A stretch of DNA of 24,050 nucleotides, from the NCBI GenBank assembly GCA_964445375.1, contig CAYUKO010000051.1:1-24050 (forward strand), in the 5' to 3' direction. The position numbers and the translations under genes were made by a program. The notes beneath the pieces were generated by a model that saw only the letters and a program-made list of their open reading frames with translations, was not told where the DNA came from and did no database searches. The stretch is from COE1 sp964445375. GTDB lineage: Bacteria; Bacillota; Clostridia; Lachnospirales; Lachnospiraceae. Positions 5,964 to 13,770 of the stretch are shown one piece after another. Each line of letters begins with the position of its first letter. The stretch's first letter is position 1.

Positions 5964-6140
5964 CTACAGCCGCGCCTGCTTGATTGCTATTCTTTGACCT
6001 TTCTTATATTCTATATACTCTCCATTTAACCAGCACGCACTTTCACAGCTTTCCTGACTTCCGGTTACTGTTCTTATACTTTCATCATACCAACATATTT
6101 TTGTAGTTTTACTGACAAAAAAAACAGAAGCCTTATCTAT
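5964..6140 (-). other. Open 58-codon frame without a start codon, protein-like (possible gene remnant or repeat element)
   Basis: Between the diguanylate cyclase and chemoreceptor genes the minus strand is open for 58 codons, ending in TAG at 5964. The peptide contains ICWYDESIRTVTGS, CESACWLNGEYIEYKK and QRIAIKQARL, a balanced composition with three Trp and four Cys that does not look like random AT-rich translation. No ATG, GTG or TTG and no ribosome site open it, and its first codons overlap the terminator at 6123-6156. It may be a decayed gene 3' end or part of a dispersed intergenic element. The rest of this 386-bp gap holds only the chemoreceptor promoter and its repeats. Confidence 0.35.
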
Positions 6141-6158
6141 TCACAAAGCTTCTGTTTT
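6117..6158 (-). terminator. Terminator of the diguanylate cyclase gene
   Basis: AACAGAAGC (6123-6131) pairs with GCTTCTGTT (6148-6156) over 9 bp with a 16-nt loop. A run of eight A's on the plus strand gives the minus-strand transcript a T8 tail directly after the cyclase gene. Confidence 0.8.
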
Positions 6159-6177
6159 TGATTGATTATTCGTTGTA

Positions 6178-7587
6178 CTAGCGATGATTCTCCTTATAAC
6201 AATACATCCTCTCATCAGCCTTCGTTACAACATCGTCAAGAATATCTTCGCTGCCTCTTCTTCTTATTGCAAAACCATAAGAAGTACTTATCGTATAGTC
6301 AAATGCAAGCTCCTTACTCTTCTCTACCAGTCTCTTCTGCACTTCCTCACAAAGATAAGCAATCTGATCCTCTGGTATATTTAACAATACTACGATAAAC
6401 TCATCGCCGCCCATACGCCCTACATAACCTGCCCTGCCAAACACCTCTACCAGCGTATCACTGAATATACACAGAATCTGGTCTCCGACATCATGACCAT
6501 AGGTATCATTGACATACTTGAATTTGTTCAAATCCAGATAAATGACACCAATGTCACTTTGTTTTTCACGTTCAAGGCGATCTAACAGATTCTGCATTGC
6601 CGCACGGCTGCTACAGCCAGTCAAAGTATCCGTATTAATCTTCTTATCACTTTGATGCCAGTATAATGTAATTCTTACTACACAGAGAATGATGATGAAA
6701 ACAATGATCAAGGAGGACTGGCGCCATAAATCAATATAACTTAAGTCCTTAAAGATTTCTTCCGTTTCAATACACTGTACAATTGCCCAGTCAAAATCCT
6801 CCAGATAGGTCACATTTGCCTGATACTCAATACCATTTTGAACAATGATTCCCTCCTGGTCTGCTTTCTCTTCAAAAGCCTTCTTAATCAAAGAAACCTC
6901 CGAATAGGACTCACCATATATAGTAACTTTATTATAAACCTTCTTCATATCTTTGGTTGCCATATAATAACCGCTTCGATTAATCAGATAGCTGTTTCCA
7001 TTCAAAAACATTCTATTCTCACGAAACATCTCCTGAATATCTTTTAATTCAATGGCTCCACAAAGCGCTCCCACCTTATTCTTATTCTCATCAAAAATAG
7101 AAACACTGATGGTCATAGTAGTTGCATCGGCTCCGTAAAACGGTTCTGTAATATAGATGTTATTCTTCATTACATTATCAAAAAATGGTTCCCCTTTTTG
7201 GTTACGGCATAAATCCTCTTCTACATAATATGCCATTCCATCTGCTTTCATAATGAAAAGATGATGAAAACCTAATGCCTTGGATCTTCCTTTAATAAAT
7301 TCTCCTTGCTTTACGGTATCCATCTCATAAATTTCTGGGAACGTTACCAAACCTTGCAACAAATCAACTTTATTATCTATGTACTGCTCAAACTGCACTC
7401 GTTGATTGTCTGCTAAAATGTCCATGGAATCATGAACAAGAAGCACCTGGTTACTTTTATAACGATTTGTTCCGAAACTTACCCCGGCAATCAAAACCAA
7501 AAACATCAAAAAAACTGCAATCAAAATACAACCATCAATCGGTTTAATATATGAAATTTTATTTGATATTACTTTTTTCTTTCTCAT
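6178..7587 (-). CDS. Membrane-anchored sensor diguanylate cyclase (GGDEF)
   Basis: The 469-residue protein makes c-di-GMP from two GTP. TM1 (about 17-40) and TM2 (about 292-312) bracket an extracytoplasmic sensor of some 250 residues that looks like a double-Cache (dCache) ligand-binding domain. The cytoplasmic GGDEF domain begins at DTLTG and contains an intact GGDEF (393-397) and the metal-binding DLNKFK, so it should be active. The RxxD inhibitory site normally nine residues before GGDEF is missing: the matching stretch is GRAGYVGRM. Feedback inhibition through that site is therefore unlikely. The ATG at 7587 has no ribosome site and lies seven bases after a -10, suggesting a leaderless mRNA. 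Confidence 0.93.
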   Translation of the reverse strand: MRKKKVISNKISYIKPIDGCILIAVFLMFLVLIAGVSFGTNRYKSNQVLLVHDSMDILADNQRVQFEQYIDNKVDLLQGLVTFPEIYEMDTVKQGEFIKGRSKALGFHHLFIMKADGMAYYVEEDLCRNQKGEPFFDNVMKNNIYITEPFYGADATTMTISVSIFDENKNKVGALCGAIELKDIQEMFRENRMFLNGNSYLINRSGYYMATKDMKKVYNKVTIYGESYSEVSLIKKAFEEKADQEGIIVQNGIEYQANVTYLEDFDWAIVQCIETEEIFKDLSYIDLWRQSSLIIVFIIILCVVRITLYWHQSDKKINTDTLTGCSSRAAMQNLLDRLEREKQSDIGVIYLDLNKFKYVNDTYGHDVGDQILCIFSDTLVEVFGRAGYVGRMGGDEFIVVLLNIPEDQIAYLCEEVQKRLVEKSKELAFDYTISTSYGFAIRRRGSEDILDDVVTKADERMYCYKENHR

Positions 7588-7593
7588 ATCTAT

Positions 7594-7622
7594 AATTTAT
7601 CAGAATAAAAACATAATATCAA
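7594..7622 (-). promoter_or_regulatory. Promoter of the diguanylate cyclase gene, probably leaderless
   Basis: On the minus strand, TTGATA (7622-7617), a 17-bp spacer and TAAATT (7599-7594). The A of the start codon is the seventh base after the -10, where transcription should start. A second, weaker option is TTGAGA (7643-7638) with TATTAT (7618-7613), spacer 19, which would give a short leader still lacking a ribosome site. Confidence 0.55.
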
Positions 7623-7670
7623 GCATTTTGCGCGCATTCTCAAATTTGTGCGAAATATAAGTATTTCTGC

Positions 7671-7699
7671 TTGACAATGGTTTACATAATGGATATACT
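7671..7699 (+). promoter_or_regulatory. Promoter of the riboflavin operon
   Basis: TTGACA (7671-7676), a 17-bp spacer and TATACT (7694-7699). The start is expected near 7706, a few bases before the FMN riboswitch. Confidence 0.9.
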
Positions 7700-7712
7700 C
7701 TTCTCAGTTGAA

Positions 7713-7826
7713 TAAATCTTCAGGGCAGGGTGCAATTCCCTACCGGTGGTAAAGCCCACGAGCCGCAAGGCATGATTCGGTGAAACTCCGAAGCCGACAG
7801 TACAGTCTGGATGAAAGAAGAATTTT
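7713..7826 (+). ncRNA. FMN riboswitch (RFN element)
   Basis: All conserved RFN blocks are present in order: ATCTTCAGGGCAGGGTG, CCCTACCGGTGGTAAAGCCC, CGAGCCGCAAGGC, the GGTGAAACTCCGAAGCCGAC block and CAGTCTGGATGAAAGAAGA. The ends CTTC and GAAG close the P1 helix. The aptamer binds flavin mononucleotide and represses the riboflavin genes downstream. The TCTGGA at 7806-7811 repeats part of the 5' arm of the next terminator, so it could pair with that terminator's 3' arm (TCCAGA) when FMN is absent and act as antiterminator (inference). Confidence 0.97.
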
Positions 7827-7857
7827 TATAAAAATGTTTTAAACTAGGTAATATCTG

Positions 7858-7889
7858 CTCTGGAATTTTTGTAGTTCCAGAGTTTTTTT
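7858..7889 (+). terminator. Riboswitch expression-platform terminator 1
   Basis: CTCTGGAA (7858-7865) pairs with TTCCAGAG (7875-7882), loop 9 nt, followed by T7 (7883-7889). It lies 32 nt beyond the aptamer and is the likely FMN-controlled terminator. Confidence 0.9.
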
Positions 7890-7942
7890 ATGCACATAGG
7901 CTATGATTTGCTGCATGTGCATAATGTCACGCCCGTTTGACA
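7889..7942. repeat. Hairpin and shared sequence block between the two rib-leader terminators
   Basis: TATGCACAT (7889-7897) and ATGTGCATA (7915-7923) form a perfect 9-bp inverted repeat. After it comes ACGCCCGTTTGACA (7929-7942). Both TATGCACATA and an ACGCCCG(C)TTTGACA block recur in the same order at 19334-19407, so this may be a dispersed intergenic element inserted in the leader. Confidence 0.4.
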
Positions 7943-7957
7943 ACATATGCTATTTTG

Positions 7958-7987
7958 CCCTGAACTCTATTAGTTCAGGGTTTTTTT
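7958..7987 (+). terminator. Second tandem terminator before ribD
   Basis: CCCTGAACT (7958-7966) pairs with AGTTCAGGG (7972-7980), loop 5 nt, followed by T7 (7981-7987). It is a strong intrinsic terminator only 35 nt before the ribD start, in addition to the riboswitch terminator. Confidence 0.85.
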
Positions 7988-8021
7988 ATACTCATTTTAT
8001 GAATTAAGGAAGGATACGAAA

Positions 8022-9128
8022 ATGAATGACAATGCCTATATGCAATTAGCCTTAGAGCTTGCAAAAAAGGGCTGTGGCCATGTTTCTCCAAATCCCATGG
8101 TTGGAGCTGTTATTGTAAAAAACGACAAAATTATCGGAAGTGGCTATCATGAATGCTATGGCGAGGCACATGCTGAACGAAATGCCCTTGCCTCCTGCAC
8201 CGAATCACCGGAGGGTGCCACTATGTATGTAACCCTGGAACCGTGCTGCCATCACGGAAAGCAGCCTCCTTGCGTGGATGCCATTATTGATGCCGGCATT
8301 CGTCACGTTGTGATTGGGTCCGGTGACCCAAACCCTCTTGTTGCCGGGAAAGGCATTGAAATCCTTCGTACCAATGGAATCACCGTAACCGAGCATGTGA
8401 TGGAAGAAAAATGCCGGAAGTTAAATGATGTCTTTTTCCATTTTATTCAGACCAAACGCCCTTATGTGGTCATGAAATATGCTATGACACTGGACGGGAA
8501 AATCGCCACCTATACTGGGGCATCCAAATGGATAACAGGAGAAGAGGCACGCTCCCATGTACATAAACAGCGAAATCGCTATCGTGCCATTATGGTAGGC
8601 GTTGGAACCGTTCTTGCGGACGATCCACTACTCACCTGTCGTTTGGAAGAAGGTCGTAATCCGATTCGTATTATCTGCGATACCAACCTTAGAACACCTC
8701 TTACTTCCAAAATCGTACAAACTGCCAATGAAGTTCCAACGATTCTTGCTACATGCTGCCTGGATACCCAAAAGCTGGCTGCCTACCAAGATGCCGGCTG
8801 CTATATCCTTACCGTAGAACCAGAAGGCGAGCATATCAATCTGCAAATGTTGATGCAGCGTCTTGGTGAACATGGTATTGATAGTATTCTGTTGGAAGGT
8901 GGCGCTTCTCTAAACTGGTCTGCACTTCAAAGCGGTATCGTTCAGAAGATAGAAGCTTATATTGCTCCCAAACTATTTGGTGGTGAATTATCCAAAACCC
9001 CTATCAGCGGTCAGGGCTTTCCTACCCCTGCAGATGGAGTAGTTCTCAAAAATTACGCTATCCATCAGCTTGGAAATGACATTTTAATCGAAGGGGAGGT
9101 TGATTGCGATGTTTACAGGAATCATTGA
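8022..9128 (+). CDS. ribD: RibD, bifunctional pyrimidine deaminase/reductase
   Basis: RibD catalyses steps two and three of riboflavin synthesis: deamination of the GTP cyclohydrolase II product, then NADPH-dependent reduction of the ribose side chain. The 368-residue protein is full length. The N-terminal deaminase has the zinc site His50-Ala-Glu52 and Cys75/Cys84 in PCCHHGKQPPC. The C-terminal reductase (about 145-360) carries KYAMTLDGKIA, SKWITGEEAR, VGVGTVLADDP and LLEGGASLN. AAGGAAGGA lies seven bases before the ATG. It is the first gene of ribD-ribE-ribBA-ribH under the FMN riboswitch. Its last 20 bases overlap the ribE start, which implies translational coupling. Confidence 0.97.
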   Translation: MNDNAYMQLALELAKKGCGHVSPNPMVGAVIVKNDKIIGSGYHECYGEAHAERNALASCTESPEGATMYVTLEPCCHHGKQPPCVDAIIDAGIRHVVIGSGDPNPLVAGKGIEILRTNGITVTEHVMEEKCRKLNDVFFHFIQTKRPYVVMKYAMTLDGKIATYTGASKWITGEEARSHVHKQRNRYRAIMVGVGTVLADDPLLTCRLEEGRNPIRIICDTNLRTPLTSKIVQTANEVPTILATCCLDTQKLAAYQDAGCYILTVEPEGEHINLQMLMQRLGEHGIDSILLEGGASLNWSALQSGIVQKIEAYIAPKLFGGELSKTPISGQGFPTPADGVVLKNYAIHQLGNDILIEGEVDCDVYRNH

Positions 9129-9756
9129 GGAAGTTGGCAAGGTAACACAAATCCGAAAAGGAACCTGCTCTGCCATTTTACATATACAGGCAGATCTTGT
9201 CTTAGAACAGTTAAAAATCGGTGACAGTGTTGCTGTCAATGGCGTCTGCCTGACGGTTACTTCTCTCCAGACGCATGGTTTTACTGCCGATGTCATGCAT
9301 GAAACCTTGAATCGTTCTTCCCTTTCCAGCCTGAAATGCGGAAGTCACGTAAATCTGGAACGCGCCATGCCCGCAAACGGACGATTTGACGGACATATCG
9401 TAGCCGGACATGTGGATGATGTCGGCAAGATTATTGATATCAAGCGGGATGATAACGCCATCTGGTACACCATTGAGGCAGCCCCGGCTGTCATGCGCTA
9501 TATCGTAGAAAAGGGCTCCATTGCCATCGACGGCATTAGCTTAACGGTGGCAAGCCTGACTTCGGATTCCTTCTCCGTTTCTATTATTCCGCACACCGCC
9601 CAAGTGACCACACTTAGCAAGAGGCAGATTGGCGATACCGTGAATCTCGAAAATGACATCATCGGAAAATACGTTGAAAAGTTTTTAACACCCGCAAACC
9701 AGAAACCACAAAAAAGCTCTCTCACAAGAGAATGGCTCATACAACATGGATATTAG
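9109..9756 (+). CDS. ribE: RibE, riboflavin synthase alpha subunit
   Basis: This enzyme dismutates two 6,7-dimethyl-8-ribityllumazine molecules to riboflavin. The 215 residues form two homologous lumazine-binding repeats: repeat 1 from MFTGIIEEVG with VNGVCLTVT, repeat 2 from about residue 98 (HIVAGHVD) with IDGISLTVA. The start is the ATG at 9109, giving the family N-terminus MFTGI and standing nine bases after AAGGGGAGG; a TTG at 9100 would only add three residues. It overlaps ribD by 20 bases and ends 11 bases before ribBA. The B. subtilis name for the equivalent gene is ribB/ribE depending on nomenclature. Confidence 0.97.
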   Translation: MFTGIIEEVGKVTQIRKGTCSAILHIQADLVLEQLKIGDSVAVNGVCLTVTSLQTHGFTADVMHETLNRSSLSSLKCGSHVNLERAMPANGRFDGHIVAGHVDDVGKIIDIKRDDNAIWYTIEAAPAVMRYIVEKGSIAIDGISLTVASLTSDSFSVSIIPHTAQVTTLSKRQIGDTVNLENDIIGKYVEKFLTPANQKPQKSSLTREWLIQHGY

Positions 9757-9767
9757 GAGGATTTATT

Positions 9768-10979
9768 ATGTTTTCATATAACACAATTGATGAAGCTTTA
9801 GAAGATTTAAGAAAAGGACGCATCATCCTGGTTACGGATGATGATGACCGTGAAAATGAAGGAGACTTCATCTGTGCCGCCCAATTTGCTACAACAGAAA
9901 ATATTAATTTTATGGCAACACACGGAAAAGGGCTTATCTGTATGCCAATGTCCAGGGAATATGTACAAAAACTACAGATTCCACAGATGGTCACACAGAA
10001 CACGGATAATCACGAAACTGCTTTTACCATTTCCATTGACCACGTAAATACAACGACCGGAATCTCTGCCGCAGAACGTTCTATTACTGCTATGAAATGT
10101 GTGGAAGATGGCGTAAAACCGGAAGATTTCCGAAGACCGGGACATATGTTTCCTCTTCTGGCACGCCAAAACGGTGTCTTAGAGAGAAATGGTCATACCG
10201 AAGCTACCGTTGACCTTTGCCGCCTTGCCGGACTCAAAGAATGTGGACTTTGCTGCGAAATCATGAAGGAAGACGGAACCATGATGCGTACACCTGAGCT
10301 GATGGAGCTTGCTAAGAAATGGAATTTAAAATTTATTACCATTAAGGATTTGCAGGCATACCGCAAGCAGCACGAAAAGCTGGTTGACCGTGTGACCGTA
10401 ACAAAAATGCCAACCAAATACGGCGAATTCATGGCGTATGGCTATGTGAACCGTTTAAATGGCGAGCACCATGTCGCCCTTGTAAAAGGTGATATCGGTG
10501 ATGGAAAGGACGTTTTATGCCGCGTACACTCTGAATGTCTGACCGGAGATGTATTTGGTTCCCTTCGCTGTGACTGTGGTCAGCAATTTGCTGCTGCCAT
10601 GTCTCAGATCGAACAAGAAGGACGTGGCATCCTTCTCTACATGCGTCAGGAAGGACGTGGTATTGGACTCATTAATAAATTACGTGCTTATGAGCTTCAG
10701 GAACAGGGAATGGATACTTTGGAGGCTAATCTTGCTCTTGGCTTTGCTGGGGATGAACGCGAATACTACATTGGCGCACAAATATTGCGTGACCTTGGAG
10801 TAAAGACCTTGAATCTGCTTACCAATAACCCGGATAAGGTATATCAGCTTGAAGAATTCGGCATGGAAATTACCGAACGCAAACCCATTCAAATGAAAGC
10901 CACCGCACACGATTTGTTCTATTTAAAAACAAAACAGCAGAGAATGGGACACATACTGAACTACGAAACCGCTTTATAA
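9768..10979 (+). CDS. ribBA: RibBA, DHBP synthase / GTP cyclohydrolase II
   Basis: This bifunctional enzyme feeds both branches of riboflavin synthesis. The N-terminal half (about 1-200) makes 3,4-dihydroxy-2-butanone 4-phosphate from ribulose 5-phosphate and shows DDDDRENEGDF, THGKGLICMPM, TTGISAAERS and HTEATVDL. The C-terminal half opens GTP and has the zinc cysteines Cys257, Cys268 and Cys270 (SECLTGDVFGSLRCDC), the RQEGRGIGL motif and NNPDK. At 403 residues it is standard length. The ATG at 9768 is seven bases after AGGAGG, which overlaps the ribE stop region; the upstream in-frame ATG at 9732 lies inside ribE and is rejected. Confidence 0.97.
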   Translation: MFSYNTIDEALEDLRKGRIILVTDDDDRENEGDFICAAQFATTENINFMATHGKGLICMPMSREYVQKLQIPQMVTQNTDNHETAFTISIDHVNTTTGISAAERSITAMKCVEDGVKPEDFRRPGHMFPLLARQNGVLERNGHTEATVDLCRLAGLKECGLCCEIMKEDGTMMRTPELMELAKKWNLKFITIKDLQAYRKQHEKLVDRVTVTKMPTKYGEFMAYGYVNRLNGEHHVALVKGDIGDGKDVLCRVHSECLTGDVFGSLRCDCGQQFAAAMSQIEQEGRGILLYMRQEGRGIGLINKLRAYELQEQGMDTLEANLALGFAGDEREYYIGAQILRDLGVKTLNLLTNNPDKVYQLEEFGMEITERKPIQMKATAHDLFYLKTKQQRMGHILNYETAL

Positions 10980-11032
10980 AAAAATATATTTTAAATAAAA
11001 TAAATTTCAAATAAGAAAGGATACAGAAAATT

Positions 11033-11500
11033 ATGAAAACTTATGAAGGAAATCTTGTTGCAAATGATATGAAGGTAGGCATTGTCGTTGCCCGTTTTAA
11101 TGAATTTATTACCTCAAAGCTCCTTGGCGGTGCCATGGACGGACTGCTTCGTCATGATGTGAAGGAAGAAGATATTCACGTTGCATGGGTACCAGGTGCA
11201 TTCGAAATTCCGCTCATTGCCTCCAAAATGGCAAAGAGCGGTAAGTATGATGCCGTTATCTGCCTTGGCGCCGTTATCCGTGGTGCTACCAGCCACTATG
11301 ACTATGTATGTAACGAGGTATCAAAAGGAATTGCAACGGTATCTATGAATAGTGACATTCCTGTCATGTTTGGTGTCGTTACCACAGAAAATATTGAACA
11401 GGCAATCGAGCGTGCCGGTACCAAAGCTGGTAACAAGGGATATGATTGTGCTTTAGGTGCTATCGAGATGGTAAATCTGATCAGAGGCATTGAGGCGTAA
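11033..11500 (+). CDS. ribH: RibH, 6,7-dimethyl-8-ribityllumazine synthase
   Basis: RibH condenses the RibD-branch pyrimidine with dihydroxybutanone phosphate to form lumazine, the substrate of RibE. The 155-residue protein has the family motifs VARFNEFI near the N-terminus, WVPGAFEIP (about 51-59), CLGAVIRGATSHYDYV (about 80-95) with the catalytic His, and GVVTTENIEQA. In related bacteria it assembles 60-mer capsids that can enclose riboflavin synthase. It follows ribBA after a 53-bp AT-rich gap with GAAAGGA 11 bases before the ATG. It ends the operon just before a strong terminator. Confidence 0.97.
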   Translation: MKTYEGNLVANDMKVGIVVARFNEFITSKLLGGAMDGLLRHDVKEEDIHVAWVPGAFEIPLIASKMAKSGKYDAVICLGAVIRGATSHYDYVCNEVSKGIATVSMNSDIPVMFGVVTTENIEQAIERAGTKAGNKGYDCALGAIEMVNLIRGIEA

Positions 11501-11515
11501 CTAGTATATATTACG

Positions 11516-11562
11516 AAAAAGAATAGATACTCTCTGCTTTCACCAGAGTATCTATTCTTTTT
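11516..11562. terminator. Bidirectional terminator between the rib and mal operons
   Basis: AGAATAGATACTCT (11520-11533) pairs perfectly with AGAGTATCTATTCT (11545-11558). A4/T4 tracts extend the stem on both sides and the loop is 11 nt. It is symmetric enough to stop both the rib transcript and the converging mal transcript, whose last gene ends at 11568. Confidence 0.95.
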
Positions 11563-11567
11563 GATTC

Positions 11568-12413
11568 TTATTCTTTTACAGCACCAGCAGAAACGCCGGC
11601 CACTAAGAAATTCGAAAGTGCAAAGTATAACGCTACAATCGGAACGGCAATAAAGATAGAGCCTGCCGCAAATCTGGTGAACTGTGTTTCATCCAGATGC
11701 ATCAATCCAACTGCTACAGTCCATAAATCTTTATTCTTTAATAACAGATTCGGTAAGATAAAATCACTCCAAGGCCATGCAAACTGTGTCAACGCCGTAT
11801 ACACAATAATCGGTTTGGAAAGTGGTAACGTAATCGTCCGAAATATCCTGATATTCGTGGCTCCATCAATGCGCGCTGCCTCGTAAATAGAATTCGATAT
11901 CGTATCAAAATATCCCTTCTGCACCAGATACCCCATCGGTGCTCCTGCGGCATAGATAAAGACAAGACTCCATAACTGATTAATCAGATTGAAATTTACC
12001 ATTAACAGATAAACTGCTGTCATGCCCATAAAGCTTGGAAACATGCTCAATATCAAGGTTGATTTCATCAAGGTTTTCTTGCCATGAAATTCAAAACGAC
12101 TAATGGTATAAGCTGTGAGAATCACTAGTACCGTTCCAATCAAACTGGAGAAAACAGCCACAAACAACGTATTCTTTAACCAGTTTGGATAATCATACAT
12201 GGTCGTATCGGTAAAGAGTCTCTGATACCCTATAAGGCTAAAGCTTTTGGGGAAAAATCCGTCCAAATCGTATATGGATCCACTTTTGGAAAAGGACGCC
12301 ATAATCAGCCAAAGCACAGGGAAAAAGAAGAAAATACATACCGCAATCAGCACAATATGAGTTACCACTGTGTCTACTAATTTCTTTCTATTCATATGAC
12401 TGCTTTGTTTCAT
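11568..12413 (-). CDS. malG: MalG-type maltodextrin ABC transporter permease
   Basis: This is one of the two inner-membrane subunits of the carbohydrate ABC importer. The 281-residue protein has six predicted helices and the ATPase-contacting EAA loop EAARIDGATNIRIFRTITLP (about residues 178-197). The C-terminal end, VAGVSAGAVKE, is typical of MalG. Its ATG overlaps the malF stop in an ATGA junction, with GGAGG upstream, so the two permeases are translationally coupled. No ATPase gene is in the operon; in Firmicutes such systems commonly share an MsmX/MalK-type ATPase encoded elsewhere. Maltodextrin specificity is inferred from the GH13 neighbour. Confidence 0.93.
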   Translation of the reverse strand: MKQSSHMNRKKLVDTVVTHIVLIAVCIFFFFPVLWLIMASFSKSGSIYDLDGFFPKSFSLIGYQRLFTDTTMYDYPNWLKNTLFVAVFSSLIGTVLVILTAYTISRFEFHGKKTLMKSTLILSMFPSFMGMTAVYLLMVNFNLINQLWSLVFIYAAGAPMGYLVQKGYFDTISNSIYEAARIDGATNIRIFRTITLPLSKPIIVYTALTQFAWPWSDFILPNLLLKNKDLWTVAVGLMHLDETQFTRFAAGSIFIAVPIVALYFALSNFLVAGVSAGAVKE

Positions 12414-13714
12414 CGGAAGGTATCCTCCTTTTTATAAGCCGAACTTCTCACATAGATTGTCAGCGAGAAAATTGACGTAATAACAAAAATAATCAGACTC
12501 ACTGCTGCGCCAATTCCATAATAATTATTATCAATGGACAGGTTATACAGCCAGTTAATCAGTAAATCCGTATCACTGGCAAGGAAATAGCCATCCATGT
12601 ACAAACCACCACGCAGAAAATAAAATACACCAAAGTTATTGAAATTCCCAATAAAGCTTGTAATCAGCGTTGGCGTCGTGGAAAAAATAACAAACGGCAG
12701 TGTAATCTTCGTGAACTGTTTCCATTTCGTCGCACCATCTATGCTGGCAGCCTCATACAAATCGGTATTCATATTCGAAAGAATTCCAGTTGCAAGAAGC
12801 ATTGAGGTTGGAATCGAAATCCATGCATTTACCACAAGACCAATGAGCTTTGCCTTGATTCCGGCATCAATGTCCAGAAATCCAATGGCATTACCACCAT
12901 GTAACGTAATATAATAATTAATCGGTCCTCCATAGGAAAAGAGGAACTTAAAAGCAAGCAGGGTAATAAATCCCGGAACAGCATACGCCAGGATCGGGAA
13001 TGCACGCCAGAAGCTTTTTCCCTTTACGCATTGCTTATTCAATAACAGTGCAAGACCAAGCCCTCCAAAATAATTCAAAAACGTGGAAGCAAACGCCCAT
13101 ATCAGATTCCATCCTAAAATCTTGAAAAAGGTATCTTTTATCTCGGTAAGTGACAGTATCTTTCGAAAATTATCAAGTCCAATCCAGTCCACAAGCTTTG
13201 GTGGAACAATATCTCCACCATAATTCGTGAAAGAAATCAGAATCATAAACAAAATCGGCAGTACATTAAAAACCAAAACGCCCACAACTGGTATGGCAAG
13301 CGCTGCAAGATAAAATTTCCTATCCAGAAACAGGCTTACTGCCTTACAAAATCCCGGAAGTGTCTTTCCCATGCGCACTTTGTCATCACATTCCAGAATA
13401 TCGCGCACATTAGACCTATGTATGATGAAAAAAGCTGCAATAACGATAAACGCTAACAACCCTCTAAGAAGCATGATAACCGAATCATCACCCTCTGTTC
13501 CAAGCCACGGGTCAGCTTCTTTCGTTCCAAGTGTGAAAAAGCCTGCAATATCATGAATACCTGCAGTTGCCAGATAAAAACAGGTTCCTGCAAAAACAGC
13601 AAGATATAACAACCCTTTCACCCACTGCTTATACATCAACTGCCCGGTTCCCATAATGATCAAGGACGCTTTCACTGGAACTGACGCATGTGTCAGTATT
13701 TCTTTCCTACTCAT
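12410..13714 (-). CDS. malF: MalF-type maltodextrin ABC transporter permease
   Basis: This is the partner permease of MalG. The 434-residue protein has a long N-terminal extension with about three helices (residues 15-100) before the six-helix permease core. It ends with the EAA loop EAASIDGATKWKQFTKITLP and a final helix. Extra N-terminal helices are usual in MalF, and this version resembles Firmicute MalC/MalF proteins. GAAGGAG lies about eight bases before the ATG. It follows malE after 56 bp and overlaps malG by 4 bp. Confidence 0.93.
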   Translation of the reverse strand: MSRKEILTHASVPVKASLIIMGTGQLMYKQWVKGLLYLAVFAGTCFYLATAGIHDIAGFFTLGTKEADPWLGTEGDDSVIMLLRGLLAFIVIAAFFIIHRSNVRDILECDDKVRMGKTLPGFCKAVSLFLDRKFYLAALAIPVVGVLVFNVLPILFMILISFTNYGGDIVPPKLVDWIGLDNFRKILSLTEIKDTFFKILGWNLIWAFASTFLNYFGGLGLALLLNKQCVKGKSFWRAFPILAYAVPGFITLLAFKFLFSYGGPINYYITLHGGNAIGFLDIDAGIKAKLIGLVVNAWISIPTSMLLATGILSNMNTDLYEAASIDGATKWKQFTKITLPFVIFSTTPTLITSFIGNFNNFGVFYFLRGGLYMDGYFLASDTDLLINWLYNLSIDNNYYGIGAAVSLIIFVITSIFSLTIYVRSSAYKKEDTFR

Positions 13715-13770
13715 TTCTCTACTCCTTCATTGTAACGATACAAATCTGCTGAACCATTACATTTCCTCAT

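Noticed and set aside
7937..7965. TTGACA as an internal promoter for ribD
   Set aside because: At 16-18 bp downstream there is no -10-like hexamer (CTGAAC at 17 bp), and terminator 2 would follow immediately.
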